Positions 25,919 to 35,202 of a stretch of 64,000 nucleotides of DNA are shown here, one piece after another. The DNA is from Bacteroidia bacterium (GTDB lineage: Bacteria; Bacteroidota; Bacteroidia; Flavobacteriales; Flavobacteriaceae): assembly GCA_030430385.1 (NCBI GenBank), contig JAUIFO010000006.1:62001-126000 (forward strand), read 5' to 3'. A program made the translations under genes and the position numbers. The first letter of the stretch is position 1. Every line of letters starts with the position of its first letter. The notes beneath the pieces were generated by a model. The model was not told the origin of the DNA, searched no databases, and worked only from the letters and a program-made list of their open reading frames with translations.

Positions 25919-26080
25919 TTAATCGAAAGGATTTCCTCCTGGATCAGGAGGTGAAGAAGCTTGAGCTTGCTTTGGATTCAATACGATGAAAGTTCCAACA
26001 GCTGTCAAAGCTGCATATTTCCCCATCTTTTTAATGGCTTCTTTTCGAGTAATATGATTTTGATTGTTTTTCGTCTTCAT
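25919..26080 (-). CDS. 53-residue exported-peptide-like protein, copy 2
   Basis: This is a paralogue of the peptide at 13988-14149 and the same length. The N-terminus differs (MKTKNNQNHIT), but from R12 the sequences are identical except I33 to V. The hydrophobic segment, AQA site and final ASSPPDPGGNPFD are all preserved. The ATG is 7 bp after the stop of the 1131-residue T9SS gene, so it is almost certainly translated from the same mRNA. A perfect terminator follows it. No kinase-like gene adjoins this copy. It could be a second substrate of the enzymes at 11732-13972, or an accessory of the surface proteins. Confidence 0.85.
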   Translation of the reverse strand: MKTKNNQNHITRKEAIKKMGKYAALTAVGTFIVLNPKQAQASSPPDPGGNPFD

Positions 26081-26087
26081 AATAATC

Positions 26088-29000
26088 TTATTTTAAAACT
26101 ACTTTTTTAGTGATGCTTTGGTTGTTGTTAGAAACAGTAACCAAATACACACCAGTAGTAAGGTTAGATGTATCAATTCGATTCTCGATTTGAGAATTAT
26201 CCAACTGGATATTCAAAACTTTTCTAGCCTGAATATCATAAACCTCAAGCATTGTGATATCTTGTAATTGTCCGCTTACTACAAGTTCTTTTGAAGTGTT
26301 TAAAGCGAAAACATTTAAGTTGTCAAGATTGTTTTCAATGGTAGATAGAGCATCTTCTGAAGTTCTTAAAAAGAAACGACCTGTTCCAGATACATCCGAA
26401 GATGGTGTGATAACATAGTCTCCAGTATTAAGTAGAGTAGAAGTATTCGCAATTACATCATCAAGATATACATTCACAGTATTTGATAAAGTTGATTCAG
26501 AAATCGTAAAACGCAATTGCTCACCTTGATTTGCAACAACACCTAATGGAATTGAAACATCAGCAAGGCTAGAAGCGTTCATAGTTTGAAGTGCAATTTG
26601 TTGTCCTTCATTGTTTTGAACTAAATGCGAGTAAACTCCAAAGTCAGAAATAGATCCTCCCCAGACAGCAGCATCATAACCAAAATCAAATCCTTCCGAA
26701 GTATTAGCATTAAAGTAAAATTCAGTTTTTGAAACCTTATCGTCAGAATTCAAATTAAGTGTAAAATGAATTAATTCAGCATTACGACCAGGAATAAAAT
26801 CATCTGAAGATCCCGTAGAGCGCATTGTTGGATCAAACTCTACATCATATCCAGCTACCTGAGTTGCATCAGCACTTACAAAGAATCCTTGTCCAGGAGC
26901 AATTAATGAAGTCGGTGTAGTAGTTGCTAAATTGTAAATCTGGTAGCCATCAGTAGCATCACCATCATAGCCATATACCGCAGCAGTAGGTGCGTCAAAT
27001 AATTCTAAATTAGTTGTGCCATCTCCTAAGTCATGCAATAAGAAATCTTGAAGATTTATGTACGACGGATAAGGGTTTCCAATTAAATTCCATTCAGCAT
27101 ATTCAGGTCCAGTATTTTCAATGTTATAAGTTATGATACCATTGTTAGCAGTTCCTGTAAATGTAAATGAACCATTATCGTTAGAGGCAGCTCTGTATCC
27201 AATACCTGGATCTAAAGTTGCTGTTTCACTATCTGCATATACAACATAAGTTGCCGTTGACTTGTCAAAAGGACCAAACAAATGGAATGAAGGCGTCGCT
27301 TCGTTATCACTTAGGATGTTTGGGTTGGCATCTTCAAATACGTTAAAGGCTTGTCCAGTAAGAGGTGCAGAAATCAAATCATTATTTCCCGTTGAACCAG
27401 ATCCATTAATATTAACATGACGTTCGTAGCTTAATGTTCCAGTCACAGAACCATCTAATATTAAACTAGAGTAACTTGTAGCTGTAGATTCTAATGTTAA
27501 TCCATTAGATGTTGTAAGTGTGATTGAAGTATTTACTGTTAGTCCAGCACCTGGATTTATAGTAACACTATTACATGTTGTATTAGAGCTTATCACAGCA
27601 TCACCAGAAGTGATTACAATGTCGTCACCTGCTGTTGCAGTTCCATTAGGGTCACTAGGAGACCAAGTGCCATTAAAGGTGTAGGTTACACTAAACCCTG
27701 TTCCAGGAGTACCTCCATCAATATCAGAAGCAACCCAACTTGCTGCTAATGCATTATCACTTGTAACATCTGCTAATTCTAAAGAAGGACCATTTCCATC
27801 AGGAGTTGTAGGCCAAGGAGAACCATCATCATAAGTTACAGTGTCAATAGTTGTATTAGCACCACTTGGATCATAGATGATAGCAATGGTTGCCGTACTG
27901 TTAACTAAATTATTGCTATCATTTATTGAAGCTGCAGGAGTTCCGATAGTACTAATGTCTGGTGTAAATGGGTTGTCGTTATTATAAGTACCATCTCCAT
28001 TAGAACCTAATGCAATTGTTAGGTAGCTACCATCAGAAAATACAGTTCCAGTGAAGTCAAAAGTACTTCCATCATAAGATAATCTCCAATCAGAATTTAG
28101 AGTAATATCAGCTCCAGATGCATTATAAATTTCAATCCATTCGTCATCAGTTCCAGAAGAGTTATACATAATTTCAGAAATTACAATATCGCCTTCTGAT
28201 GGAGCAGTGTTAGGTGTAGCAGAGTCTGAAACTCCAGTGCTCCAGGATGTGCCTTTACGTGCAAATACAGTGAAAAAATATTCTGTTCCGTTAGTAAGAG
28301 CAGTAACCGTTTCAGAAGTACCAGTTCCTTTGTAAACAGCATATTCACCTGTTCCTAAATCAGTACCAGAGCCAAAAGTTGCATTAGCAGTATAAGCAGA
28401 ACCATCTCCAGAAGGTGTAACGCTTACAGCAGACGCTGCTCTTGCTACAACTAAAATCTCATCAAAGCAACTACCGTTTGTCCAGCTTAAATCAATTGTT
28501 GTGTTTCCTGCAGTAGCAGAAAATGCAGAAGCGTCACTAGGTACTGAACAATCTGTTGTAAAATTACCAGTTAATGCTGGTGTTAAATAACATGTGTCTA
28601 ATGTATTGTATTCGTAAACAGCAACATGATAAGTTGTTGCAGGGTTTAATCCTGTTACACTAACCGAACTTGAAGTAGAACCAGATTGAACCACATAGTT
28701 GCCAGTTCCGATTTCATCACCAGAAGTAAATACGGTATTCGCTGTGTAAGCTGTACCATTTGTTGGATCAGTGTCAACAGCAGTACCTTCCTTAACGACA
28801 ACTAAAACTTCATCACCATCACCTGATGTCCAGTTTAAAGTAGCAGAAGATGTTCCGATAGATGTAGTATTGTAAGCCGAAGCTTGAGTTGTCGGAGCTG
28901 TACATCCAGAACTACCAGGAGCAATTCCAAATCCTTCATCACCATTCGCTCCTGCAGGGTTTGTGTTAACAGTACTAAAACGTGTACTTGGATCTGTCCA

Positions 29001-29483
29001 ACCATCAGTATCACCTGTTGTAATACCTGAATTAAGTTCAATGTTTTGGTTTCTTGTGTCAACTCCACTTCCTGTCCAGCTTGATCCAGGATCTGAACCA
29101 GCCGTACCAAACATATCTGTTATCGTTCCTCCATATCTAACAACTAGTGCATCATCTCCATTGTAAGTAAATGCCTTCAGAAAAAAGGTGCTTCCATTGG
29201 CTAAAGTAACCGTTTCCATATCAGAAGTACCAATCACTATAACATCTCCAGCAGCTAATGTTCCTGTTGAGATAGTGAAATCTGTACTTGGAGTTCCTCC
29301 GTTAGTACCTTTTTCAATGACTAAGTTATTCGTAGAAAAATCTAAAGTACTTCCGGTGTTATTCCAAATCTCGATTCCTTTGGGTGTTGTCCCGGAATTA
29401 GTTTCAACATACTGGCTGATAATTTGCGCATACCCTAAACCAGTAATTAGTAGGGTAAAAAATAATGTGTAAATTTTTTTCAT
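26088..29483 (-). CDS. T9SS-exported protein with two lamin-tail and two Fn3-like domains (1131 aa)
   Basis: A signal peptide covers residues 1-19 (GLGYAQ). A lamin-tail-like domain lies at about 21-188 (ISQYVETNSGTTPKGIEIWN). Two fibronectin-III-like domains lie at about 191-423, with segments such as SSATLNWTSGDGDEVLVVV and TTIDLSWTNGSCFDEILVVA. A second lamin-tail domain lies at about 428-598 (GDIVISEIMYNSSGTDDEWI). The shared C-terminal module and a type A sorting domain follow (VYDIQARKVL...KKVVLK). Such domain sets are typical of flavobacterial surface proteins, and no catalytic site is visible. A TATATTTG box is at 29557-29564. The second 53-residue peptide gene follows after 7 bp in the same unit. 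Confidence 0.88.
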   Translation of the reverse strand: MKKIYTLFFTLLITGLGYAQIISQYVETNSGTTPKGIEIWNNTGSTLDFSTNNLVIEKGTNGGTPSTDFTISTGTLAAGDVIVIGTSDMETVTLANGSTFFLKAFTYNGDDALVVRYGGTITDMFGTAGSDPGSSWTGSGVDTRNQNIELNSGITTGDTDGWTDPSTRFSTVNTNPAGANGDEGFGIAPGSSGCTAPTTQASAYNTTSIGTSSATLNWTSGDGDEVLVVVKEGTAVDTDPTNGTAYTANTVFTSGDEIGTGNYVVQSGSTSSSVSVTGLNPATTYHVAVYEYNTLDTCYLTPALTGNFTTDCSVPSDASAFSATAGNTTIDLSWTNGSCFDEILVVARAASAVSVTPSGDGSAYTANATFGSGTDLGTGEYAVYKGTGTSETVTALTNGTEYFFTVFARKGTSWSTGVSDSATPNTAPSEGDIVISEIMYNSSGTDDEWIEIYNASGADITLNSDWRLSYDGSTFDFTGTVFSDGSYLTIALGSNGDGTYNNDNPFTPDISTIGTPAASINDSNNLVNSTATIAIIYDPSGANTTIDTVTYDDGSPWPTTPDGNGPSLELADVTSDNALAASWVASDIDGGTPGTGFSVTYTFNGTWSPSDPNGTATAGDDIVITSGDAVISSNTTCNSVTINPGAGLTVNTSITLTTSNGLTLESTATSYSSLILDGSVTGTLSYERHVNINGSGSTGNNDLISAPLTGQAFNVFEDANPNILSDNEATPSFHLFGPFDKSTATYVVYADSETATLDPGIGYRAASNDNGSFTFTGTANNGIITYNIENTGPEYAEWNLIGNPYPSYINLQDFLLHDLGDGTTNLELFDAPTAAVYGYDGDATDGYQIYNLATTTPTSLIAPGQGFFVSADATQVAGYDVEFDPTMRSTGSSDDFIPGRNAELIHFTLNLNSDDKVSKTEFYFNANTSEGFDFGYDAAVWGGSISDFGVYSHLVQNNEGQQIALQTMNASSLADVSIPLGVVANQGEQLRFTISESTLSNTVNVYLDDVIANTSTLLNTGDYVITPSSDVSGTGRFFLRTSEDALSTIENNLDNLNVFALNTSKELVVSGQLQDITMLEVYDIQARKVLNIQLDNSQIENRIDTSNLTTGVYLVTVSNNNQSITKKVVLK

Positions 29484-29556
29484 AATTCAATTTAAAATGT
29501 TTCAAAAAACTATAATACCTTAGTTTTGAGATAATTTGTAGATATAATAGCAATTG

Positions 29557-29564
29557 CAAATATA
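29557..29564 (-). promoter_or_regulatory. Promoter -7 element of the 1131-residue T9SS gene
   Basis: TATATTTG on the minus strand is an exact -7 match, 73 nt before the start codon. No convincing -33 TTTG sits at the right distance. Confidence 0.55.
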
Positions 29565-29704
29565 GTGTAAACTTATATGCTTTTATGCATCAAGATATTA
29601 ACAATAAGTTATTTATGATGATGTTAACAACTTGATAACACAATTTTATGACACAAAATTTTTCACAAAGTCACTTTATAAGGATGTTTATAAATGAGAT
29701 CAAT

Positions 29705-29737
29705 AAAAAAGGCATATCCAATGAATATGCCTTTTTT
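29705..29737 (-). terminator. Terminator of the 1334-residue T9SS gene
   Basis: AAAAAAGGCATAT and ATATGCCTTTTTT form a 13-bp stem around a 7-nt loop, with T-rich flanks. It starts 24 bp past the stop codon at 29762. Confidence 0.9.
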
Positions 29738-29761
29738 GTTATTTTATAGTAGTTACACTAT

Positions 29762-31305
29762 TTAATCAATCATAACTTTATGTGTTAATTCTTGAGTATT
29801 ATTTTTGATAGTTACGATGTAAACACCAGTATTGAAGTTAGCGACATTAATTCTGTTTTGAATTAGGCTTTCATCAAGTTTGGTACTCAATACTTTTCTA
29901 CCTTGAATATCGTAAAGGTCTAATGTTGTGTTTACGAATAACTGACCATTTACAATAAGTTCATCAGTATCTTTAAGTGATACGATCTTAATGTTATCAA
30001 GATTGTTTTCAATAGTTGATAATGCATCTTCTTCATATCTTAAGAAGAAACGCCCAATTCCGTTTTGATCACTATTTAAAGTAATAACATAGTCACTATC
30101 ATTTAATAATGTTGATGTATTGGTAAGCGTATCATCTAAGTAAACATTTACAGATTCAGGGATGGTTGATTCAGCAATAGAGAATGTTACTTGTTCGCCT
30201 TGACTAGCTTTCATTCCTAATGGAATGATAACATTAGAAAGGTCAGAAGAGTTAAGCGCTTGTAATACGATCTCATCACCAGCCAATTCATCTTGAACCA
30301 AGATAGAATACAACGCAAAATCAGGTAAAGCATCTCCCCAATGCGCAGCATCATAACCAACATCAAATCCTAAGCTAGCATTTGGGTTGAAGTAGAAGTC
30401 TGTTCTACTAGTATTGGTACCAGCACTTAGTCTAAGTTTTAAGAATATAAGTTCAGCGTTACGACCAGGAATGAAATCATCACCAGAACCAGTTCGTCTC
30501 ATATCAGGAGTAAACTCTACATCAAATCCAGCAGTTTTGGTAACATCAGCACTCACAAAGAATCCTTGACCAGGCGCAATAAGCGTAGAAGGAGTTGCAG
30601 TAGCTAAGTTGTAGATTGTCCAGCTTTCAAAACTTCCATCATAACCCCAAACGGCAGCCGTAGGCGGATCGAATAAAGTGATATTGATCTCACCACCACC
30701 AACATCTTCTGATAAGAAATCTAAAGCGCTTAAATAAGAAGGGTATGGGTTACCAATAAGATTCCATTCTTCATTATTAGGACCAGAGTTTTGGATGTCA
30801 TTAGTAATGATACCATTTTCAATTGATCCAGTAAAGGTAAAAGCACTATTGTCATTTGAAGCAGCTCTGTACCCAACACCAGGATCAAGTGTAGCGGTTT
30901 CATCCGTCGTATAAATTTGGAATGTACCTAGAGTCTTGCTGAAAGGACCAAATAGAACTTGCGTAGGGTCACTAGGATTGGCATAGATGTTTGGATTAGC
31001 AGCAGCAAATTGATCAAACGACTGACCTGTAAGAGGAGCAGCGATCAAATCGTTAGCACCAGTTGTTGTACCAGCACCAGCATTAATATTAACGTGACGC
31101 TCATAAGTTACAGGGCCAGAAACAGTACCATTGTTAATTAAACTAGAATAGTTTGTTGAAGAAGACTGTAAGAGTACACCACCAGAAGCAGCAAGAGTGA
31201 TAGCAGCATCAACAGTAAGACCAGCACCAGGGTTAACCGTCACACTATTACAATTGGTATCTGCATTAATCACTGCATCTCCAGATTCAACAACAATATT
31301 GTCAA
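29762..31305 (-). repeat. Segmental duplication, copy B (T9SS C-terminal module)
   Basis: This is the partner of 23648-25190. The seven residue differences I see are Q/E, T/I, S/T, E/V, K/N, V/M and E/D. Four of them fall in the last 80 residues, where T9SS sorting occurs. Confidence 0.9.
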
Positions 31306-33766
31306 TAGAGAAAGTCGCTCCATTAGGATCACTTGGAGACCAAGTTCCGTTAAATGTATAGGTTGTAGGGCCAACATATTCAGAACCTGGAGTACCACCA
31401 TCGTAGTCGTCAGAAGCTGTCCAATTTTCACCTAATGCATTATCTAAACTAACATCGGTTAATTCTAATGAAGGACCATCACCATCAGCATCATTATCCC
31501 ATGGTAATGCATCATCATAAGTCACAGTGTCAATCGTAATATTTGCACCAGTTGGTTGGAAGACAATAGCAATAGTCGCTGTAGAATTTGATAAATTATT
31601 AGTGTCATTAATACTTGCAGCAGGTGTGCCAATTGTGCTAATGTCTGGAGTAAACGGATTGTCGTTATTATAAGTGCCATCACCATTACTACCAAGCGCT
31701 ATTGTTACATAATCTCCAGCTGTAATTACAGTGCCATCAAAGTCAAACGTATCAGAGCCATAGCTTAATTGCCAACTTGAGTTCAAAGTAATATCAGAAC
31801 CGGAAGCATTGTAAATTTCAATCCATTCATCATCAAATGATGGTGTGTTATACATAATCTCAGAAATTACAATATCACCTTCAGCAGGAACAGCACCATC
31901 GTTATCTTGAATGGTCAAATCAAATGTGCTATTTGCACCTACTGCAGCTGCATTGCCACCAGTAACATTTTGAATTTCAAACGTGAATGTTTCGTCAGAT
32001 TCTTCAATAGCATCATCAGTAATTGTAATAGTTACAATTTGGTTTGTAGCATCACCAGCAGCAAAATTTACAACTTGAGTTGTGTACGAATCAATATCTG
32101 CAGCATCACCAACAGTTAATACCACTTCAAAAGTTGTAGCATTAGAAGCATCTTCATTAGTAATTGCGAATTCTAAGTCGTACGAAACAGCGTTTTCATT
32201 TACAGTTGCAGATACAGATGTAAATTCAACACTTGTTGGTAAAGCGCCATCTTGAATGAGGATATCAGTAATATTCCATTCTTCAGGACCAGATCCAGCA
32301 GAGTCGTCATAGAAGAAAGCTAAATAAGCTGTTCCTGTGATACCTGAGGCATCTACAGTGGTTGTGTCATCAGCAGAAGCTCCAAAACCTGTAGAGGTAT
32401 TATTAGGATCATAAGTTAGTGTCGTCCAAGTAGCTGTTGTTGGGTCACCAAAACCTGCGTAATCTGTAGAATATCTAATTTCAAATTCACCTAGATCATT
32501 GATGTCATCACCAAATTGTTCAGACGTAGTAATAGCAATAATTTCGTTACTCAACACGTCAAAATCAATACTAAAATTAGAGATCAACCAATCTACATCA
32601 CTTGTTCCTCCAAATCCATTCATTGTGTATTGTCCACCAGCACAAATCCAAACATCATCACCTGTTTGATCAAAAGGATTCCACTGTACAGTACCACAAT
32701 CAGAAAAGTCTTCAGAATAAGGTAAGCCTATAGTTGGAGGTGCATCATTGTTTGTAATGGTAAGATCAAAAGAATCATTTAAAGAGGCACTTGCATTAAG
32801 GCCACCCATAACATTTTGTATTTGAAATGTTAGTGTTTCGTCAGCCTCAAAAATAGCATCATCTGTAATAGTAATCTCTAAAGTTTGATCAGCAAATGAT
32901 CCAGCAGGAAACGTAACTGTTTGTGTTGTGTAGCTATTAATATCAGCAGCATCACCAACAGTTAACACAACATCAAAAGTTGTAGCGTTTGAAGCATCTT
33001 CATTGATAATAGTAAACTCTAATTCAAAAGTTCCATCACCTTCAGAAACAGAAGCCGAAGCACCAATAAATTCTACTTCAGTATCATTGACACCACCTGA
33101 AGTTGTAAAAGCAGTAGTTGAATAAGGTAATAAAGCTTCTCCATCACTAGTATTTACGGTCCAATTTGAATTGTCACCAAGTAAAGCTAAGTAATCAGAA
33201 AAAATAGCTTCAGAATCTCTTGGGCCACTGTAGACACCTCCATCTGGGTTCCCTGAAGTATAGAAGTTGATGAACGTTGTTCCAAATGTTAACCCAGTAT
33301 TTACAAATCCAGCACCTTCGTTGTTGGCTTCGTTTTGAATTCCAGCAAGCCAAACCGTAACCGTATCTTCATCTGTTCCGTGATAGGCATAGAGCGCATC
33401 TCCACCAGCAGCTAAATTCATACCAGTATCAATACCAACATTCAGTGTTCCAGTGGAAGCTCCAAATCCAGCATTCCCACCAGAATCAGTATCAGAAAAT
33501 ATGATTATTGTACCAGCAGTAATAATTGAAGCACCAGTGTCCCAAACTAATTTCCCTTCACCAGTTGTAAGTGTTGTAGCAGTGTCTGGTTCGTTGTCTG
33601 TAAAATAAATAATGGTGTTAGCTGGAATATCAGCTAAGGCAACAATAGCAAAATCGTCATCGCCATCTGCATTAAATGCTGTGAAAGCAATGTCACCTTG
33701 GTTCAATTGCGCAAAGCCTAAACTTGAAAAAACTAAGGCTAAAAGTAAAGTGTAAAAATGTTTCAT
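29762..33766 (-). CDS. T9SS-exported protein with Calx-beta, choice-of-anchor-like and lamin-tail domains (1334 aa)
   Basis: A signal peptide covers residues 1-19 (LGFAQ). Residues 21-222 form a beta-rich domain starting GDIAFTAFNADGDDDFAIV. Two Calx-beta domains lie at about 225-340 and 512-620, with acidic endings such as ITDDAIFEADETLTFQIQNV. Between them is a cleaved-adhesin or anchor-J-like domain (342-509; YSEDFSDCGTVQW, DVDWLISNFSIDF). A lamin-tail domain lies at 624-794. The shared module then ends in a type A sorting domain. Calx-beta domains usually bind calcium, which supports a surface-adhesion role. A -7 box TATATTTG is at 33832-33839. Confidence 0.88.
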   Translation of the reverse strand: MKHFYTLLLALVFSSLGFAQLNQGDIAFTAFNADGDDDFAIVALADIPANTIIYFTDNEPDTATTLTTGEGKLVWDTGASIITAGTIIIFSDTDSGGNAGFGASTGTLNVGIDTGMNLAAGGDALYAYHGTDEDTVTVWLAGIQNEANNEGAGFVNTGLTFGTTFINFYTSGNPDGGVYSGPRDSEAIFSDYLALLGDNSNWTVNTSDGEALLPYSTTAFTTSGGVNDTEVEFIGASASVSEGDGTFELEFTIINEDASNATTFDVVLTVGDAADINSYTTQTVTFPAGSFADQTLEITITDDAIFEADETLTFQIQNVMGGLNASASLNDSFDLTITNNDAPPTIGLPYSEDFSDCGTVQWNPFDQTGDDVWICAGGQYTMNGFGGTSDVDWLISNFSIDFDVLSNEIIAITTSEQFGDDINDLGEFEIRYSTDYAGFGDPTTATWTTLTYDPNNTSTGFGASADDTTTVDASGITGTAYLAFFYDDSAGSGPEEWNITDILIQDGALPTSVEFTSVSATVNENAVSYDLEFAITNEDASNATTFEVVLTVGDAADIDSYTTQVVNFAAGDATNQIVTITITDDAIEESDETFTFEIQNVTGGNAAAVGANSTFDLTIQDNDGAVPAEGDIVISEIMYNTPSFDDEWIEIYNASGSDITLNSSWQLSYGSDTFDFDGTVITAGDYVTIALGSNGDGTYNNDNPFTPDISTIGTPAASINDTNNLSNSTATIAIVFQPTGANITIDTVTYDDALPWDNDADGDGPSLELTDVSLDNALGENWTASDDYDGGTPGSEYVGPTTYTFNGTWSPSDPNGATFSIDNIVVESGDAVINADTNCNSVTVNPGAGLTVDAAITLAASGGVLLQSSSTNYSSLINNGTVSGPVTYERHVNINAGAGTTTGANDLIAAPLTGQSFDQFAAANPNIYANPSDPTQVLFGPFSKTLGTFQIYTTDETATLDPGVGYRAASNDNSAFTFTGSIENGIITNDIQNSGPNNEEWNLIGNPYPSYLSALDFLSEDVGGGEINITLFDPPTAAVWGYDGSFESWTIYNLATATPSTLIAPGQGFFVSADVTKTAGFDVEFTPDMRRTGSGDDFIPGRNAELIFLKLRLSAGTNTSRTDFYFNPNASLGFDVGYDAAHWGDALPDFALYSILVQDELAGDEIVLQALNSSDLSNVIIPLGMKASQGEQVTFSIAESTIPESVNVYLDDTLTNTSTLLNDSDYVITLNSDQNGIGRFFLRYEEDALSTIENNLDNIKIVSLKDTDELIVNGQLFVNTTLDLYDIQGRKVLSTKLDESLIQNRINVANFNTGVYIVTIKNNTQELTHKVMID

Positions 33767-34098
33767 AATAAAATTAAATTGTCTAAAAAAATATACCTGT
33801 CTGTAGAGAAATAGTAGATTATTGATCTTTACAAATATAACTCAAACTTGAGGATTCTTAAATTATTAATATTAACAAATGATTAATTTACGTTTAAAAC
33901 TTTACACGTGTTGCTGTATTAGTATGATAATATCCTAATATTTATCTGATTAGGCTTAGTTAATAATTAATTGATGATTTATTGGTTACGGCTTTATTGA
34001 ATTCAATATTTTTACATTTCATTAAAATAATCGTAAACCTATTTTTAGATACGTGAATTTCTCCGTATTATTGAAGTTTGGTCGACTAACCGCTAAAC
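33767..34098. other. Divergent intergenic region between the T9SS array and the polysaccharide locus (332 bp)
   Basis: This AT-rich region holds outward promoters in both directions. On the minus strand TATATTTG (33839-33832) serves the 1334-residue gene, with a weak -33. On the plus strand only TACATTTC at 34013-34020 resembles a -7 box, 78 bp before the aminotransferase ATG. No ORF, hairpin or clear operator was found in the rest. Confidence 0.5.
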
Positions 34099-35178
34099 AT
34101 GATTACCGTAACAAAGACTTTTTTTCCACCTCGTGAAGAATATGAGGCTCAAATTAAGCGAATTTGGGATAATGAATGGCTTACCAATAGAGGTAAACTT
34201 GTTTTAGAATTAGAAGAAAAGATACAAGCGTATTTAGGTGTTAACAAGGTCATAGCAATGACTAATGGTACTTTACCAATACAAATTGCATTGAATGCAC
34301 TTGCTAATGAAGGAGAGGTTATAACAACTCCGTTTTCTTATGTCGCAACAGTATCAAGTATTGTTTGGGAAAAATGCACACCTGTTTTTGTAGATATTCA
34401 TCCAGATTATTTAACGATTGATGAAACAAAGATTGAAGAAGCTATAACAGAAAAAACTACTGCCATATTAGCTACACATGTTTATGGAAATCCGTGTGAT
34501 GTTGAAGCCATAGCTGCAATAGCTAAAAAACACAATTTAAAGGTGATCTATGATGCCGCTCATAGTTTTGGTGTTACGTATAAAGGAGAGTCTATGTTTA
34601 ATTATGGCGATGTAAGTACCTGCAGTTTTCATGCTACAAAACTATTTCATACAGGAGAAGGTGGCGCTTTGTTTTGTAATGATGAGGTTATTTATGACGA
34701 AATGTTTTCGAGGCATAAATTTGGTCATGATGGTCCACTGAAATTTCATGGTATTGGAATTAATGCTAAGATTAGTGAACTACAAGCTGCGATGGGATTG
34801 ACGGTTTTGCCTTACATTGAACGTATACTGGCAGATAGAAAACGTGTTTATGATTTATACTGCAATTCTTTAGATTTGAATAAGGTTAGACTCTTAAAAA
34901 TTAGACCTGAAACGGAATGGAATTACAGTTATTTTCCAATTATTTTGCCATCTGAAAACGATTTGTTAAATGTTGAAAGTCTTCTTTTGGAGCATGAGAT
35001 CGTTCCTAGACGCTATTTTTACCCGAGTTTATCCTCATTACCATACATAGATAATTCTAATGATGTAAGTATCTGTGATACTATTGCGCCTCGTATCTTA
35101 TGTCTTCCATTATATTATGGTTTGGAAACAGAAAATATATTAAAAATTTCAAACCTTATTTCAAGTGCTATTTCCTAA
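34099..35178 (+). CDS. DegT/DnrJ/EryC1/StrS-family sugar aminotransferase
   Basis: This is a PLP-dependent aminotransferase that converts a nucleotide keto-sugar to an amino sugar in the cytoplasm. The 359-residue length is typical. The Schiff-base lysine is in SFHATK (Lys181). YDAAHSFG (151-158) carries the PLP-ring Asp/His region, and TNGTLPIQIAL is the substrate and phosphate loop. It is the first gene of the polysaccharide locus, so its start sets the locus boundary. The product could be an FdtB- or VioA-like 3- or 4-amino sugar. Substrate cannot be read from sequence, and no dehydratase partner is in the window. Confidence 0.88.
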   Translation: MITVTKTFFPPREEYEAQIKRIWDNEWLTNRGKLVLELEEKIQAYLGVNKVIAMTNGTLPIQIALNALANEGEVITTPFSYVATVSSIVWEKCTPVFVDIHPDYLTIDETKIEEAITEKTTAILATHVYGNPCDVEAIAAIAKKHNLKVIYDAAHSFGVTYKGESMFNYGDVSTCSFHATKLFHTGEGGALFCNDEVIYDEMFSRHKFGHDGPLKFHGIGINAKISELQAAMGLTVLPYIERILADRKRVYDLYCNSLDLNKVRLLKIRPETEWNYSYFPIILPSENDLLNVESLLLEHEIVPRRYFYPSLSSLPYIDNSNDVSICDTIAPRILCLPLYYGLETENILKISNLISSAIS

Positions 35179-35202
35179 TTTTGCTTCTTATACTTTGTAA
35201 TA

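Noticed and set aside
14250-33766. T9SS machinery locus
   Set aside because: All five genes encode cargo with sorting domains. No por, spr or gld gene is present.
34076-34080. TTTG as -7 box before the aminotransferase gene
   Set aside because: The required TA pair four bases upstream is missing and the ATG is too close.
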